DNA from: Actinomadura rifamycini DSM 43936
GTDB taxonomy: Bacteria; Actinomycetota; Actinomycetes; Streptosporangiales; Streptosporangiaceae
Length of the DNA: 64,000 bases
Direction of reading: 5' to 3'
Assembly (NCBI RefSeq): GCF_000425065.1
Contig: NZ_KE384300.1
Location: 348,559 to 412,558, forward strand
Both the position numbers and the translations under genes were made by a program. This document shows positions 16,783 to 25,246 of the stretch, one piece after another. Under the pieces are notes generated by a model that was given only the letters and a program-made list of their open reading frames with translations, did not search any database and was not told where the DNA came from. The first letter of the stretch is position 1. Every line of letters starts with the position of its first letter.

Positions 16783-17721
16783 GTGAGAGGGGGGACCCTG
16801 CGCGACTACGACGCCCAGTTGCTGGAGTCGGTCGCCGTGCGGCGCCGCAGGCTCCGGCACGCGCTGCTGTTCGGCCCCGACCGGACCCGCCGGACGTTCG
16901 ACGAGAACCTGGTGAAGGTCGTTGCGGGGCTGTGCGTCGCGGCGGTGCTGTGCGCGGGGACGGTCGGGTTCTCGTACCTGCGGTCGCGGCTGCAGGAGCA
17001 GGAGCGGAAGGCCGCGGAGTCGCAGGTCGCCGCGCCCGGGCCCGGGACGGCGCCCGTGCCCGCGGAGTGGGTCGGCGCGAAGGTGACGTTCGCGATGCTG
17101 CGCCGGGCGCTCGCCGGCGCGGGCGTCCCCGCGGGCCTGTACGTCCTGCCGGACCGGCCGGGGGGTTCGGGGTCGCACTACGTGGTGGCGCGGGACGCCG
17201 ACGGGTACTCCGGCGGCGTCGTCGAGTTCGGCCGTGCCCGGATCGCGGCGGAGTTCCCCACCGAGGACGAGGCGTGCCGCTGGCTGTACGGGGAGCTGGT
17301 CGTCCCGGACGGGCGCCCCGTGCGGGCGCTCGACGCGGACGCCGAGCGGGCGGCGGTGCGGGGCGGTGCGGCGCTCGACGCGGAGGTGCGGGACGCGGTC
17401 GCCGCGGCGGGCGGGACGTCCGTGGTGCACCGGCTGCGGGCGGGGACGCTCGTCGACGCGTTCGGGAACGAGTCCGGGTCGGTGCTGTCGCCGTTCGGGA
17501 CGCCGTTCGCGCGCCGCGGGCTGCCCGCGGAGGCGCGGGGCTACCACCGGTACCGGGTGGCGCGCCCGTTCGACGCGGACGCGTCGCTGTCCGCGGGCGG
17601 CGGCGCGCGGTTCACGCTGAACGCCGGGCTGTTCCCGAATCCGCCCGCTCTGCTCACCGTCCGGTGGCTGGTGCGCACCGGCTACCTTGATCCCGTCACC
17701 GGGGCGGGCGTGCCCCGGTGA
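16783..17721 (+). CDS. Membrane-anchored TNT-domain-like protein in ESX locus
   Basis: A 312-residue protein with a basic cytosolic N-terminus (VRRRRLRHALLFGPDRTRR) and one membrane helix at about 44-66 (VVAGLCVAAVLCAGTVGFSYL). The C-terminal region resembles the TNT NAD+-glycohydrolase fold: GTLVDAFGNESG, LSPFGTPFARRGLP, GYHRYRV and VRWLVRTGYLDP. The GGGxQ motif that carries the catalytic Gln in TNT reads GGGARF here, so activity may be lost. One TM helix followed by an outside domain, just before EccD, is also the place and topology of EccB. The GTG start lies right after the terminator hairpin, without a ribosome-binding site before it, so the exact start is uncertain. Confidence 0.7.
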   Translation: MRGGTLRDYDAQLLESVAVRRRRLRHALLFGPDRTRRTFDENLVKVVAGLCVAAVLCAGTVGFSYLRSRLQEQERKAAESQVAAPGPGTAPVPAEWVGAKVTFAMLRRALAGAGVPAGLYVLPDRPGGSGSHYVVARDADGYSGGVVEFGRARIAAEFPTEDEACRWLYGELVVPDGRPVRALDADAERAAVRGGAALDAEVRDAVAAAGGTSVVHRLRAGTLVDAFGNESGSVLSPFGTPFARRGLPAEARGYHRYRVARPFDADASLSAGGGARFTLNAGLFPNPPALLTVRWLVRTGYLDPVTGAGVPR

Positions 17722-17740
17722 CCGCAGTGGAAAGGGTCCT

Positions 17741-18970
17741 ATGTCCGCGTGGAGCCGGGTGACGCTCGTCGGCGAGCACCGCCGGGTCGACATGGTCCTC
17801 CCGGCGCGGGAGCCGATCGGGGCGCTGCTGCCGGACGTCCTGGAGGTGCTCGACGACCCGGTGCAGAGCCCGCCGCGGCTGCGGCACCTGGCGACGTCGA
17901 CGGGGGAGGTGCTCGACCCCGGGACGACGCTGGCCGAGCGGCGGATCCCGGACGGCGCGGTGCTGCGGCTGGTGCGCGGCGACGAGCCGCTGCCCGCCCC
18001 GGTGGTGCACGAGGTGCCGGAGGTGGTGGGCGACGCGCTGGACGGGCGGCTGTGGCGGTGGGGCCCCGCGGCGATGCGCTGGACCGCCACCGCGGCGGTC
18101 GCGGCGCTGGCGGCGGCGATCGTCCTGGTGCTGCGCGCGGGCGTCGCGGGTCCGGCGGCGGCGGGCGGGGCGGCGGGTGCGGTGGCGCTGTGGACGGCCG
18201 CCGAGCGGCTCGACCGTCCGGACTGGCTCGCGTGGACGGGCGCGGGCCTGCTGGCGGCCGCGCTGACGGTGCTGCTCGGGGCGGTGTCGCCACTCGGCCG
18301 GGGCGGCGTCGTCGGCGGCGCGGTGATCGCGCTGCTGGCGGGCGCCGGCGGGCTGTGCGCGGCGTTCGGGCTGGACGCGCCGCGCATCGGCGCCGTGCTG
18401 GCGGGCGGGTGCGTCGTGCTGCTGGGGGTGGTGCTGCGGCTGGCGCTCGCGCTGTCCGGGCTGACGTCGCTCGACGACCGGCGGGGCGAGGGCGGCGCGG
18501 TGCGGCGCGGGGACGTCCTGGAGGCGTTCGACGGCGCGCACCGCACGATGACGATCGCGACCGCGGCGGTCGCGGTCGCGGCGGCCGTCGCCGGGTTCGG
18601 GGCGCTGTCGCGGTTCGACGGCTGGACGGCGGCGCTCGCGGCGCTGCTCGCGGTGGTGCTCGGCGGGCGCGCGAGGGTCTTCCCGCTCGTCGTGCAGAAG
18701 ACGGCGCTGCTCGGCGCGGCCGTCGCGATCACCGTGGGGCTGGCGGTGCGGCTGGCGGGGCACGCGAGCTGGGGCCCGCCCGCCGCGCTCGTGCTCCTGG
18801 CCGGGGTGCTGGCGGTGCCGGTGGCGGTGCTGGCGGCGGGGCAGCCGGAGCATGTGCGGGCGCGGCTGCGCCGGGCGGCGAACGTGGTGGAGGGGCTCGC
18901 CGTCGTCGCGATCGTCCCGGTGGCCATCGGCGTGTTCGGCACGTTCGAGCGCCTGCTCGGCACGTTCTGA
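17741..18970 (+). CDS. eccD: ESX membrane channel protein EccD
   Basis: A 409-residue polytopic protein. The N-terminal 80 residues form a YukD/ubiquitin-like domain (SRVTLVGEHRRVDMVLPARE, IPDGAVLRLV). About eleven predicted membrane helices follow, rich in Ala, Val and Leu. This is the EccD/Snm4 layout, the channel-lining component of the ESX core. The ATG at 17741 has GAAAGGG upstream and fits the domain start; an upstream in-frame ATG at 17687 would overlap the TNT-like gene. The product probably works with EccC encoded on the other side of the island. Confidence 0.85.
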   Translation: MSAWSRVTLVGEHRRVDMVLPAREPIGALLPDVLEVLDDPVQSPPRLRHLATSTGEVLDPGTTLAERRIPDGAVLRLVRGDEPLPAPVVHEVPEVVGDALDGRLWRWGPAAMRWTATAAVAALAAAIVLVLRAGVAGPAAAGGAAGAVALWTAAERLDRPDWLAWTGAGLLAAALTVLLGAVSPLGRGGVVGGAVIALLAGAGGLCAAFGLDAPRIGAVLAGGCVVLLGVVLRLALALSGLTSLDDRRGEGGAVRRGDVLEAFDGAHRTMTIATAAVAVAAAVAGFGALSRFDGWTAALAALLAVVLGGRARVFPLVVQKTALLGAAVAITVGLAVRLAGHASWGPPAALVLLAGVLAVPVAVLAAGQPEHVRARLRRAANVVEGLAVVAIVPVAIGVFGTFERLLGTF

Positions 18971-18980
18971 GAGGGGCATC

Positions 18981-19874
18981 GTGGCCGATCCGCGTCCGGC
19001 GCGCGACGTGCACGGCGATCCGCTGCCGCGGCGGCTGGCGCGCGGCGCCGTCCGCCCGCTGCGGGCCGCCGACGACGTGCGGGCCCTCGCCGAGCACGGC
19101 GCGTGGCTGGCGCGGCCCGTCACGACGGGGCGCCGCATCGCGGTGACGGGGATCCGCGGCGGGTCGGGGAAGAGCACGGTCGCGGCGCTGGCCGCCACGG
19201 TCCTCGCCCGGCACCGCCGGGACCGCGTGCTGGCGCTGGACGCCGACCCGCAGTTCGGCTCGCTGCCGCTGCGGCTGGGCGTCCCGCCGGGCCCGTCGCC
19301 GGCCGGTCTCGCGCGGGTGTCGCCGGCCACCGCGTCGTTCGCGGAGGTCGAGCCGCGGCTCGCGCGGGCGGGGGAGGGGCTGTGGGTGCTGCCGGGGTCG
19401 CGGGGCGGGGTCGGGGACGGCGGTCTGGACGCGGACGTCTACGCCACGGCGGGGCTCGCGCTCAGCCGGTTCTTCGGGGTGACGGTCACCGACTGCGGCG
19501 CGGGCGTCCACACGCCGCTGCACCGGGCCGTGCTGGCCGGGGCGCACGCGCAGGTCCTGGTGACGCCGGCGACGGTGGAGGGCGCCGCCGCCGCCGGCCG
19601 CGCCCTCGACTGGCTCGGCTCCGGGGACCTGCGGGGGCTGGTGCCCCGGACGCTGGTGGTGCTGACCGTCCGCTCGCCGGCGCACCGGCGGCTGGTGGAC
19701 GTCGGGAAGGTGCGGGACATCCTGCGGGACGTCGGCGCGGACGTGCTGGTGCTGGAGTTCGACCGGCACCTCGCGGTGGGCGGCGAGCTGGCGCCGGCGC
19801 TGCTGTCCTACGCGACCCGCACGACGGCGATCGCGATCGCCGCGACGGCCCTGCGGCGGGCGCTCACGGAGTGA
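18981..19874 (+). CDS. MinD/ParA-like ATPase of ESX locus
   Basis: A 297-residue deviant Walker A ATPase (GIRGGSGKSTVAA, LALDADPQFGSLPLRLG, VTDCGAG, VLVTPATVEGAAAA). It resembles the MinD-like half of EspI-type ESX regulators rather than a chromosome-segregation ParA: no parB or parS is nearby and it follows eccD by 10 bp. It may tie secretion to ATP level or to cell position (inference). The GTG start has GAGAGGGG upstream. Its last 11 nt overlap the convergent nadE. Confidence 0.82.
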   Translation: MADPRPARDVHGDPLPRRLARGAVRPLRAADDVRALAEHGAWLARPVTTGRRIAVTGIRGGSGKSTVAALAATVLARHRRDRVLALDADPQFGSLPLRLGVPPGPSPAGLARVSPATASFAEVEPRLARAGEGLWVLPGSRGGVGDGGLDADVYATAGLALSRFFGVTVTDCGAGVHTPLHRAVLAGAHAQVLVTPATVEGAAAAGRALDWLGSGDLRGLVPRTLVVLTVRSPAHRRLVDVGKVRDILRDVGADVLVLEFDRHLAVGGELAPALLSYATRTTAIAIAATALRRALTE

Positions 19875-21633
19875 CGTCGCCGCGCTCGCGCCAGCGGTTG
19901 GTGATGGGGAGGCGGCGGTCGCGCCCGAAGTTCTTCGGGGTGATCTTGGGGCCGGGCGGGTACTGGCGCCGCTTGTACTCGGCGATGTCGACCAGGCGGA
20001 CGACGCGGTCGACGAGCTCGGCGTCGTGCCCGGCGGCGACGAGGGCGTCGCGGCCCATGTCGCGCTCGACGTAGTCGGCGAGGACGGGGTCGAGGACGGA
20101 GTACTCGGGGAGGCTGTCGCGGTCGCGCTGGCCGGGGCGCAGTTCGGCGGACGGCTCCTTCACGATGATCGCCTCGGGGACGGGCTCCTGCGCGAAGGGG
20201 TGCAGGAACGGCAGGTCGGCGGCGAGCGCGGTGTTGCGCCAGCGGGCGAGGTCCCAGACGGTGGTCTTGAAGACGTCCTTGATCGGCGCGAACCCGCCGG
20301 CGGAGTCGCCGTAGAGGGTGGAGTAGCCGGTGGCGAGCTCGCTCTTGTTGCCGCCGGTGAGGACGAGGTGGCCGTGCTCGTTCGACAGGCCCATCCACAC
20401 GTTCGCGCGGATGCGGGCCTGCAGGTTCTCGGCGGCGAGGCCGTGCAGGTCGAGTTCGGCCTCGAACGCCTCGACCATCCGGGCGATCGGGACGATCCGG
20501 GAGTGCACGCCCTGCCGCTTCACGAGGTCCTCGGCGTCGGACACCGAGCCCTCGGAGGAGTAGCGGCTGGGCAGCAGGACGGTGTGGACGTTCTCGGGGC
20601 CGACGGCGTCGGACGCGATCGTCGCGACGAGGGCGGAGTCGATACCGCCGGACAGGCCGAGGACGACCGAGCGGAACCCGTTCTTGCGGGCGTAGTCGCG
20701 GGTGCCGACGACGAGCGCCGCGTAGATCTCCGCGAGGTCGTCCAGGGGTTCGGAGACGGTCGGCGGTTCGGGGTCGTAGGCGGGCAGGGGGGACGCGGAC
20801 AGCGTGCGGCGCTCGACGGTGAACGTCGTGCCGCCGGGCGCGTCGACGGAGGCGGGGCCTTCGTCCGGGGACGCCTCGGGCAGGTCGAGGTCGGTGATGA
20901 GGAGGTGGTCGACGAACTGGGGCGCGCGGGCGATGGGCGCGCCGTCCGGGCCGACGATGACGGAGTCGCCGTCGAAGACCAGTTCGTCTTGGCCGCCGAC
21001 CATGTTCACGTAGGCGAGGGCGCAGCCCGCTTCGCGCGCGCGCCTGGCGCACAGGTCGAGGCGGACGTCGTCCTTCTCGCGCTCGTAGGGGGAGGCGTTG
21101 ACGGAGAGGAGGAGCCCGGCGCCCGCGGCGCGGGTGACGCTCGCGGGGCCGCCCTCCTGCCAGAGGTCCTCGCAGATGACGGTGGCGACGTCGATGCCGT
21201 GCAGCCGGACGACCGGGAGCACGTCGGCGCGCTCGAAGATGCGGAACTCGTCGAAGACGCCGTAGTTCGGCAGGTGGTGCTTCGCCGAGGAGATCAGGAC
21301 GTCGCCGCCGTGCAGCCACGCGACGGCGTTCAGCGGCCGGCGGCCGCCCTCCCGGCGGTCGAGGGTGCCGACGACGACGGGGACGCCGCCCATGCCGGCG
21401 TCGGCGAGGCGGCGCGCGACGCGGCGGAGGGCGCGCCGGGACGCCTCGACGAAGGACGGCCGCAGCGCGAGGTCCTCGACGGGGTAGCCGGTGAGCGCCA
21501 TCTCGGGGAAGGCGACGAGGTGGGCGCCGGCGTCGGCGGCCGCCCGCGTCCAGTCCACGATGAGGTCGGCGTTGCCGTCGAGGTCGCCGACGGTCGGGTT
21601 CACCTGCGCGAGCGCGATCCGGAGCTGTGCCAC
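19864..21633 (-). CDS. nadE: Glutamine-dependent NAD+ synthetase
   Basis: Makes NAD+ from deamido-NAD+, ATP and glutamine, the last step of NAD synthesis. The 589-residue protein joins an N-terminal nitrilase-type glutaminase (catalytic Glu in FPEMALTGYP, Lys in SSAKHHLPNYG, Cys in VICEDLWQEGG) to a synthetase domain with the PP-loop LSGGIDSAL. The GTG start directly abuts GGGAGG, too close to serve as a ribosome-binding site. TACCCT ends 6 nt upstream, so a leaderless message is likely. nadA lies at 48762, far away. Confidence 0.96.
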   Translation of the reverse strand: MAQLRIALAQVNPTVGDLDGNADLIVDWTRAAADAGAHLVAFPEMALTGYPVEDLALRPSFVEASRRALRRVARRLADAGMGGVPVVVGTLDRREGGRRPLNAVAWLHGGDVLISSAKHHLPNYGVFDEFRIFERADVLPVVRLHGIDVATVICEDLWQEGGPASVTRAAGAGLLLSVNASPYEREKDDVRLDLCARRAREAGCALAYVNMVGGQDELVFDGDSVIVGPDGAPIARAPQFVDHLLITDLDLPEASPDEGPASVDAPGGTTFTVERRTLSASPLPAYDPEPPTVSEPLDDLAEIYAALVVGTRDYARKNGFRSVVLGLSGGIDSALVATIASDAVGPENVHTVLLPSRYSSEGSVSDAEDLVKRQGVHSRIVPIARMVEAFEAELDLHGLAAENLQARIRANVWMGLSNEHGHLVLTGGNKSELATGYSTLYGDSAGGFAPIKDVFKTTVWDLARWRNTALAADLPFLHPFAQEPVPEAIIVKEPSAELRPGQRDRDSLPEYSVLDPVLADYVERDMGRDALVAAGHDAELVDRVVRLVDIAEYKRRQYPPGPKITPKNFGRDRRLPITNRWRERGDVTP

Positions 21634-21639
21634 CCTCCC

Positions 21640-21645
21640 AGGGTA
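21640..21645 (-). promoter_or_regulatory. Candidate -10 box (TACCCT) of nadE
   Basis: A TANNNT hexamer ends 6 nt before the GTG start. It explains why the purine-rich GGGAGG has zero spacing and cannot be a normal ribosome-binding site. Confidence 0.5.
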
Positions 21646-21666
21646 GTACGTCCCGAACCGGTATCG

Positions 21667-22908
21667 TCACTCTGACGAGAAATGGCGGCGGCGGACGGCG
21701 GGGGCGAGCGCGAGCTGGCCCGCCGCCGCGACGAGGGCGATGACCAGGCACGTCAGCCACAGCGCGGGCCCTCCGCCGAGGCCGAGCAGCTGGGTGCCGC
21801 CGAGCGGCGCCAGCAGGAACCCGCCCGCCCACGCCATCCCGTACAGGCCGTTGTAGCGCCCGCGCAGGTCAGCGGGGGCGAGGTCGGCGACGACCGCCTG
21901 CAGGACGGCCGCCGCGACGATCTCGCCGCACGTCCACACCATGATCGTCAGGGTGTAGCCGGGCAGCGACGAGACCAGCGCGGTCAGCCCGTACCCGGTG
22001 CCGACGAGGACGAACCCGGCGACCAGCACGCGGCTGTGGTCGCGGCGGCTCAGCCAGGCGTTCACCAGGGGCTGCACGACGACGATCAGCACTCCGTTCG
22101 CGGCGATCGCCAGCCCGTACGCCTGCGCGCCGAGGCCGTCCTCCTTCATCGCCAGCGGCATGGTCGTCATGCCCTGCATCAGCACGAACGTGTACAGCAG
22201 CGTGATGACGACGTACGCGGCCATGACGCGGTCCCGCAGCGCGCGCCGGAACCCGCCCGGGGCGGCCGACGCGCGCGCCGCGCGGTCCCGCGTCTCGGGG
22301 ACGGCGCGCCACACCAGCACCCCGAACGCCGCGCAGGTGAGGGCGTCGATCCAGAACAGCCACAGGAAGCCCTCCCGGGCGAGCGTCCCGCCGAGCACCA
22401 TCGCCACGGCCCAGCCGAGGTTGACGGCCCAGAACAGCAGCCCGAAGGCGCGGGGGCGGTCCGCCGGGGAGATGATGTCGGCGACCATCGCCTGCGACGC
22501 GGGCCGGTACATGTCCAGCAGCAGCCCGAGGACGAGCGCGGACGCGGCGAGCGCCGCGATGCCCCGGGCGTGGCCGAGGGCGAGCATCGCGGCGCCGGCG
22601 CCGACGGTCGCGGCGGTCAGCGTGGCGCGGCGGCCGACGCGGTCGGCGAGGACGCCGCCGACGAGCTGGCCGGCGAGCGAGCCGGCGCCGAGCAGCGCCA
22701 TCACCACGCCGGCCTGCGCCAGCGACAGGCCCCGCATGGTGGTCAGGTAGAGGCCGAGGAAGGGCTCGACCATCGTGCCGAGCCGGTTGAGGAGCGTGCC
22801 CGCCCACAGCACCCAGAAGGTGCGGGGGAATCCGCCGACGCGGGGGGCGAGGAACGCGGCGATGCGGCCGGGCGGCGGGCCGGCGGGGGCGTGTTGCGCG
22901 GTGGTCAC
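21667..22908 (-). CDS. MFS transporter
   Basis: A 413-residue protein with 12 predicted membrane helices and the MFS loop signature GGVLADRVGRRATL between helices 2 and 3. It is similar in layout to small-molecule or drug exporters; the substrate is unknown. It is divergent from an ArsR-type regulator with only 55 bp between the start codons, so it is probably that regulator's target. The GTG start is the furthest supported one (VTTAQHAPAGPP, cytosolic N-terminus). Confidence 0.88.
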   Translation of the reverse strand: MTTAQHAPAGPPPGRIAAFLAPRVGGFPRTFWVLWAGTLLNRLGTMVEPFLGLYLTTMRGLSLAQAGVVMALLGAGSLAGQLVGGVLADRVGRRATLTAATVGAGAAMLALGHARGIAALAASALVLGLLLDMYRPASQAMVADIISPADRPRAFGLLFWAVNLGWAVAMVLGGTLAREGFLWLFWIDALTCAAFGVLVWRAVPETRDRAARASAAPGGFRRALRDRVMAAYVVITLLYTFVLMQGMTTMPLAMKEDGLGAQAYGLAIAANGVLIVVVQPLVNAWLSRRDHSRVLVAGFVLVGTGYGLTALVSSLPGYTLTIMVWTCGEIVAAAVLQAVVADLAPADLRGRYNGLYGMAWAGGFLLAPLGGTQLLGLGGGPALWLTCLVIALVAAAGQLALAPAVRRRHFSSE

Positions 22909-22950
22909 GGGTCCGATGGTCGGGGAGCCGCCGGGGCAGCGATATTCATT

Positions 22951-22956
22951 TAGTCT
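22951..22956 (+). promoter_or_regulatory. Candidate -10 box (TAGTCT) of ArsR-type gene
   Basis: TANNNT ends 7 nt before the ATG at 22964, inside an AT-rich patch that also separates the MFS gene. It is likely leaderless, and is a natural spot for autoregulation. Confidence 0.5.
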
Positions 22957-22963
22957 GGGCTTA

Positions 22964-23944
22964 ATGGTCGAGCTGGTGTTCGCTCCGGACGACGTGGCGC
23001 GGGTCCGGTTCGCGTTCTCCCCGCTGTGGGAGATGGTGCGCAGCCTGCGGGTCCTCGCCGACCCGTCCGGGCACGCCCTCCACCTGCCGTGGGTGCACGC
23101 CGTCCGGCCCCGCCTGCGCGGGCGGGACCTCGCGCCGCTGCGGCGGATCGTCCCCGCCTGGGGCTACATCCCCGACTTCCTCACCCCGCCGCCGGACACC
23201 CCGCTGCCCGACCTCGGCGCCGAACTGGAGACCGTCCGGGCCACGCCGCCCGAGGTGGTCGCCGCCGAACTGCGGTTCCTGCCGCCCGACCCGGTCCGCG
23301 CGGAGATGGCGGAGCGCCCCGCGCGCGCACTGGCGGCCGTCGCCGACCTGCTCGAGGAGTACTGGGCCGCGGCCGTCGAGCCGTACTGGCCGCGGATCCG
23401 CGACCTGCTGGAGGGCGACGTCCTGCGCCGCACCCGCGCCCTCGCCGCGGAGGGCGCCGCCGGGGTGTTCGGCGGCCTGCACCCGTCGGTCGCCTGGCGC
23501 TCGGGGACGCTCGCGATCGACCGCCGCTGGGACTTCCGCGGCGCCCTGGACGGGCGCGGCCTGCTGCTGGTCCCGAGCGCGTTCGTCTGGCCGGACACGT
23601 CGGTGATGGTGCCGCCCTACCAGCCGATGCTCAGCTACCCGCCGAACGGCGTCGCGGCCCTCTGGGAGACGCGCCGCCCGGCCGGGCCGGACGGCCCCGC
23701 CGCCGCGCTCGCCGCGCTGCTCGGCCGCCGCCGCGCCGGGCTGCTGCTCGCGCTCGCGTCCCCGGCGTCCACGACCGAGCTGGCCGGACGGCTCGGCGTC
23801 ACGCCCGCGGCGGTCAGCCAGCACCTCGGAGTGCTCCGCGCCTGCGGGCTCGTCACCGGGCACCGGCTCGGCCGCCGCGTGCTGTACTCCCGGACGCCGG
23901 CGGGCGACGCCCTCGCCGCCGCCCCCGGCGCGGCGCCCCGCTGA
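22964..23944 (+). CDS. ArsR-family regulator with DUF5937-type N-terminus
   Basis: A 326-residue regulator. The C-terminal 75 residues form a winged helix-turn-helix (TTELAGRLGVTPAAVSQHLG, LVTGHRLGRRVLYSRT). The N-terminal 240 residues (VELVFAPDDVARVRFAFSPL) match the DUF5937-type region I associate with such ArsR proteins; it may sense a ligand. There is no Cys pair for metal binding in the recognition helix, so it is unlikely to be a metal sensor. It probably controls the divergent MFS exporter. Confidence 0.85.
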   Translation: MVELVFAPDDVARVRFAFSPLWEMVRSLRVLADPSGHALHLPWVHAVRPRLRGRDLAPLRRIVPAWGYIPDFLTPPPDTPLPDLGAELETVRATPPEVVAAELRFLPPDPVRAEMAERPARALAAVADLLEEYWAAAVEPYWPRIRDLLEGDVLRRTRALAAEGAAGVFGGLHPSVAWRSGTLAIDRRWDFRGALDGRGLLLVPSAFVWPDTSVMVPPYQPMLSYPPNGVAALWETRRPAGPDGPAAALAALLGRRRAGLLLALASPASTTELAGRLGVTPAAVSQHLGVLRACGLVTGHRLGRRVLYSRTPAGDALAAAPGAAPR

Positions 23945-23954
23945 CCCGCCGGGG

Positions 23955-24986
23955 TCAGCGCAGCGACGCCAGCGCGTCCAGCCGCGGCGCCGGGACCGCC
24001 GCGCCCGCCTCGTACCGCCCGGACTCGACGAGCCAGTCGACGTGCGCCCGCGGAGTGTCCAGCAGGACCCGGACGACCTGGGCCGCCGCCGCGCGCTGCG
24101 CGACGGTCAGCTCCAGCCGGTCGAGCATGTCCGGCAGCCGCCGCGCGGCCTCCCGGGCGTCCTCGATCCGCTCGGCGACGCGCGCCGCCACGGCCGCGCC
24201 GGCCTGCGCGGGCGTCGTCCCCTCGGCCCGGGCGAGCACCGCCGGCAGGTCGTGGACGTCGCCGCGCGCGGCCTCCAGGTCGTGCGAGGCGAGGTCGTTG
24301 GACCACGCGACGGCGTCGGCGACGGCGTGCGCGAGCGCCTTCCAGCGGGGCGTCCGCAGCAGCCGCACCGGCAGCTCGACACCGAGGACGGGCTCGACCA
24401 GGTCGTACAGGAACGGCCCGCACGCGCGGCGGCGCAGCGGCGCGAACTCGCGCGGCGTCGGCACGTGCTCGATGCGGCGGTTCACCGCCTCCTCCGCGCA
24501 GGCGTCCCGGTGCGCCTCCAGGTGGAGCATGAAGCGGCGGCGCCAGTCGCGGCTCATGCCCGCGGCCGTGGCGTGCCACAGCTCCACCAGGGTCGCCTCC
24601 AGCGGCCGCGCCCCCGGGCGGGGATGCCCGCGGCGGGTCGCGCGCAGCAGGTCGTCGTACAGCGAGTGCACGGCGCTGCCGCTGTCGGCGAGCGGCGGAT
24701 GGTCGAGCATGTCGTCCAGCGCGAGCGTCCAGGTCAGCCAGCGGGCGAACAGGTCCACGGCGGCGAGGTCGGCGGTCGGGAAGACGCGCGCGGCCAGCCG
24801 CTCGCAGCGGGCCCGGCCGAGCGGTGAGGTGTCCGGATCTCCGAGCACCAGGCCGCGGCCGCGCGCCCAGGTCTCCACCTGCGCGCACAGCCGCCACGAC
24901 TCCGGGTGCATGGCCGCGGGCGCCGCCAGTGCGGCGGCCCCGTCGGCCGTCGAGAGAAGAAGAGAGATGTCCACGACGCGGTTCAC
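23955..24986 (-). CDS. Class I terpene synthase
   Basis: Cyclises a linear isoprenyl diphosphate (probably farnesyl diphosphate) after ionisation by Mg2+. The 343-residue protein has both signature motifs at standard spacing: DDMLD at 91-95 and N230-D-x2-S234-x3-E238 (NDLASHDLE). A late Arg/Tyr region (SGRYEAG) is near the C-terminus. I chose GTG at 24986, which gives the usual length; the ribosome-binding site is weak and another GTG 12 nt downstream is possible. No prenyltransferase or P450 is adjacent, so the product cannot be predicted. Confidence 0.9.
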   Translation of the reverse strand: MNRVVDISLLLSTADGAAALAAPAAMHPESWRLCAQVETWARGRGLVLGDPDTSPLGRARCERLAARVFPTADLAAVDLFARWLTWTLALDDMLDHPPLADSGSAVHSLYDDLLRATRRGHPRPGARPLEATLVELWHATAAGMSRDWRRRFMLHLEAHRDACAEEAVNRRIEHVPTPREFAPLRRRACGPFLYDLVEPVLGVELPVRLLRTPRWKALAHAVADAVAWSNDLASHDLEAARGDVHDLPAVLARAEGTTPAQAGAAVAARVAERIEDAREAARRLPDMLDRLELTVAQRAAAAQVVRVLLDTPRAHVDWLVESGRYEAGAAVPAPRLDALASLR

Positions 24987-25152
24987 GTTAATGATCAGTT
25001 CCCGGCGGAGGCCCGATCGGCACGTCAAGATTCGGGAAACGGCTGCTCGGGGCCCGGACGGGCGGGCGGTATGGGGTGAAGGTCCGATACCTTCGGACGC
25101 ACGGCCGAGAGCGAACACGCCACCCGGCGGCCACGGGAACGACGCGGAACGC

Positions 25153-25168
25153 GTAACGTCGTGGTAAC
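25153..25168 (+). promoter_or_regulatory. Possible GlnR half-site pair before glnA2
   Basis: GTAAC-N6-GTAAC lies about 80 bp upstream of the glnA2 start. The spacing equals that of GlnR boxes, but the second element is GTAAC rather than GAAAC. It is a weak candidate. Confidence 0.35.
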
Positions 25169-25246
25169 AGCGGCCGGGCATACTGCACAGTGGCCGGACC
25201 CGTCGCTCCGGCGGGCCGGCGGAGCAAGGCACCGAGGGAGAAGGCT

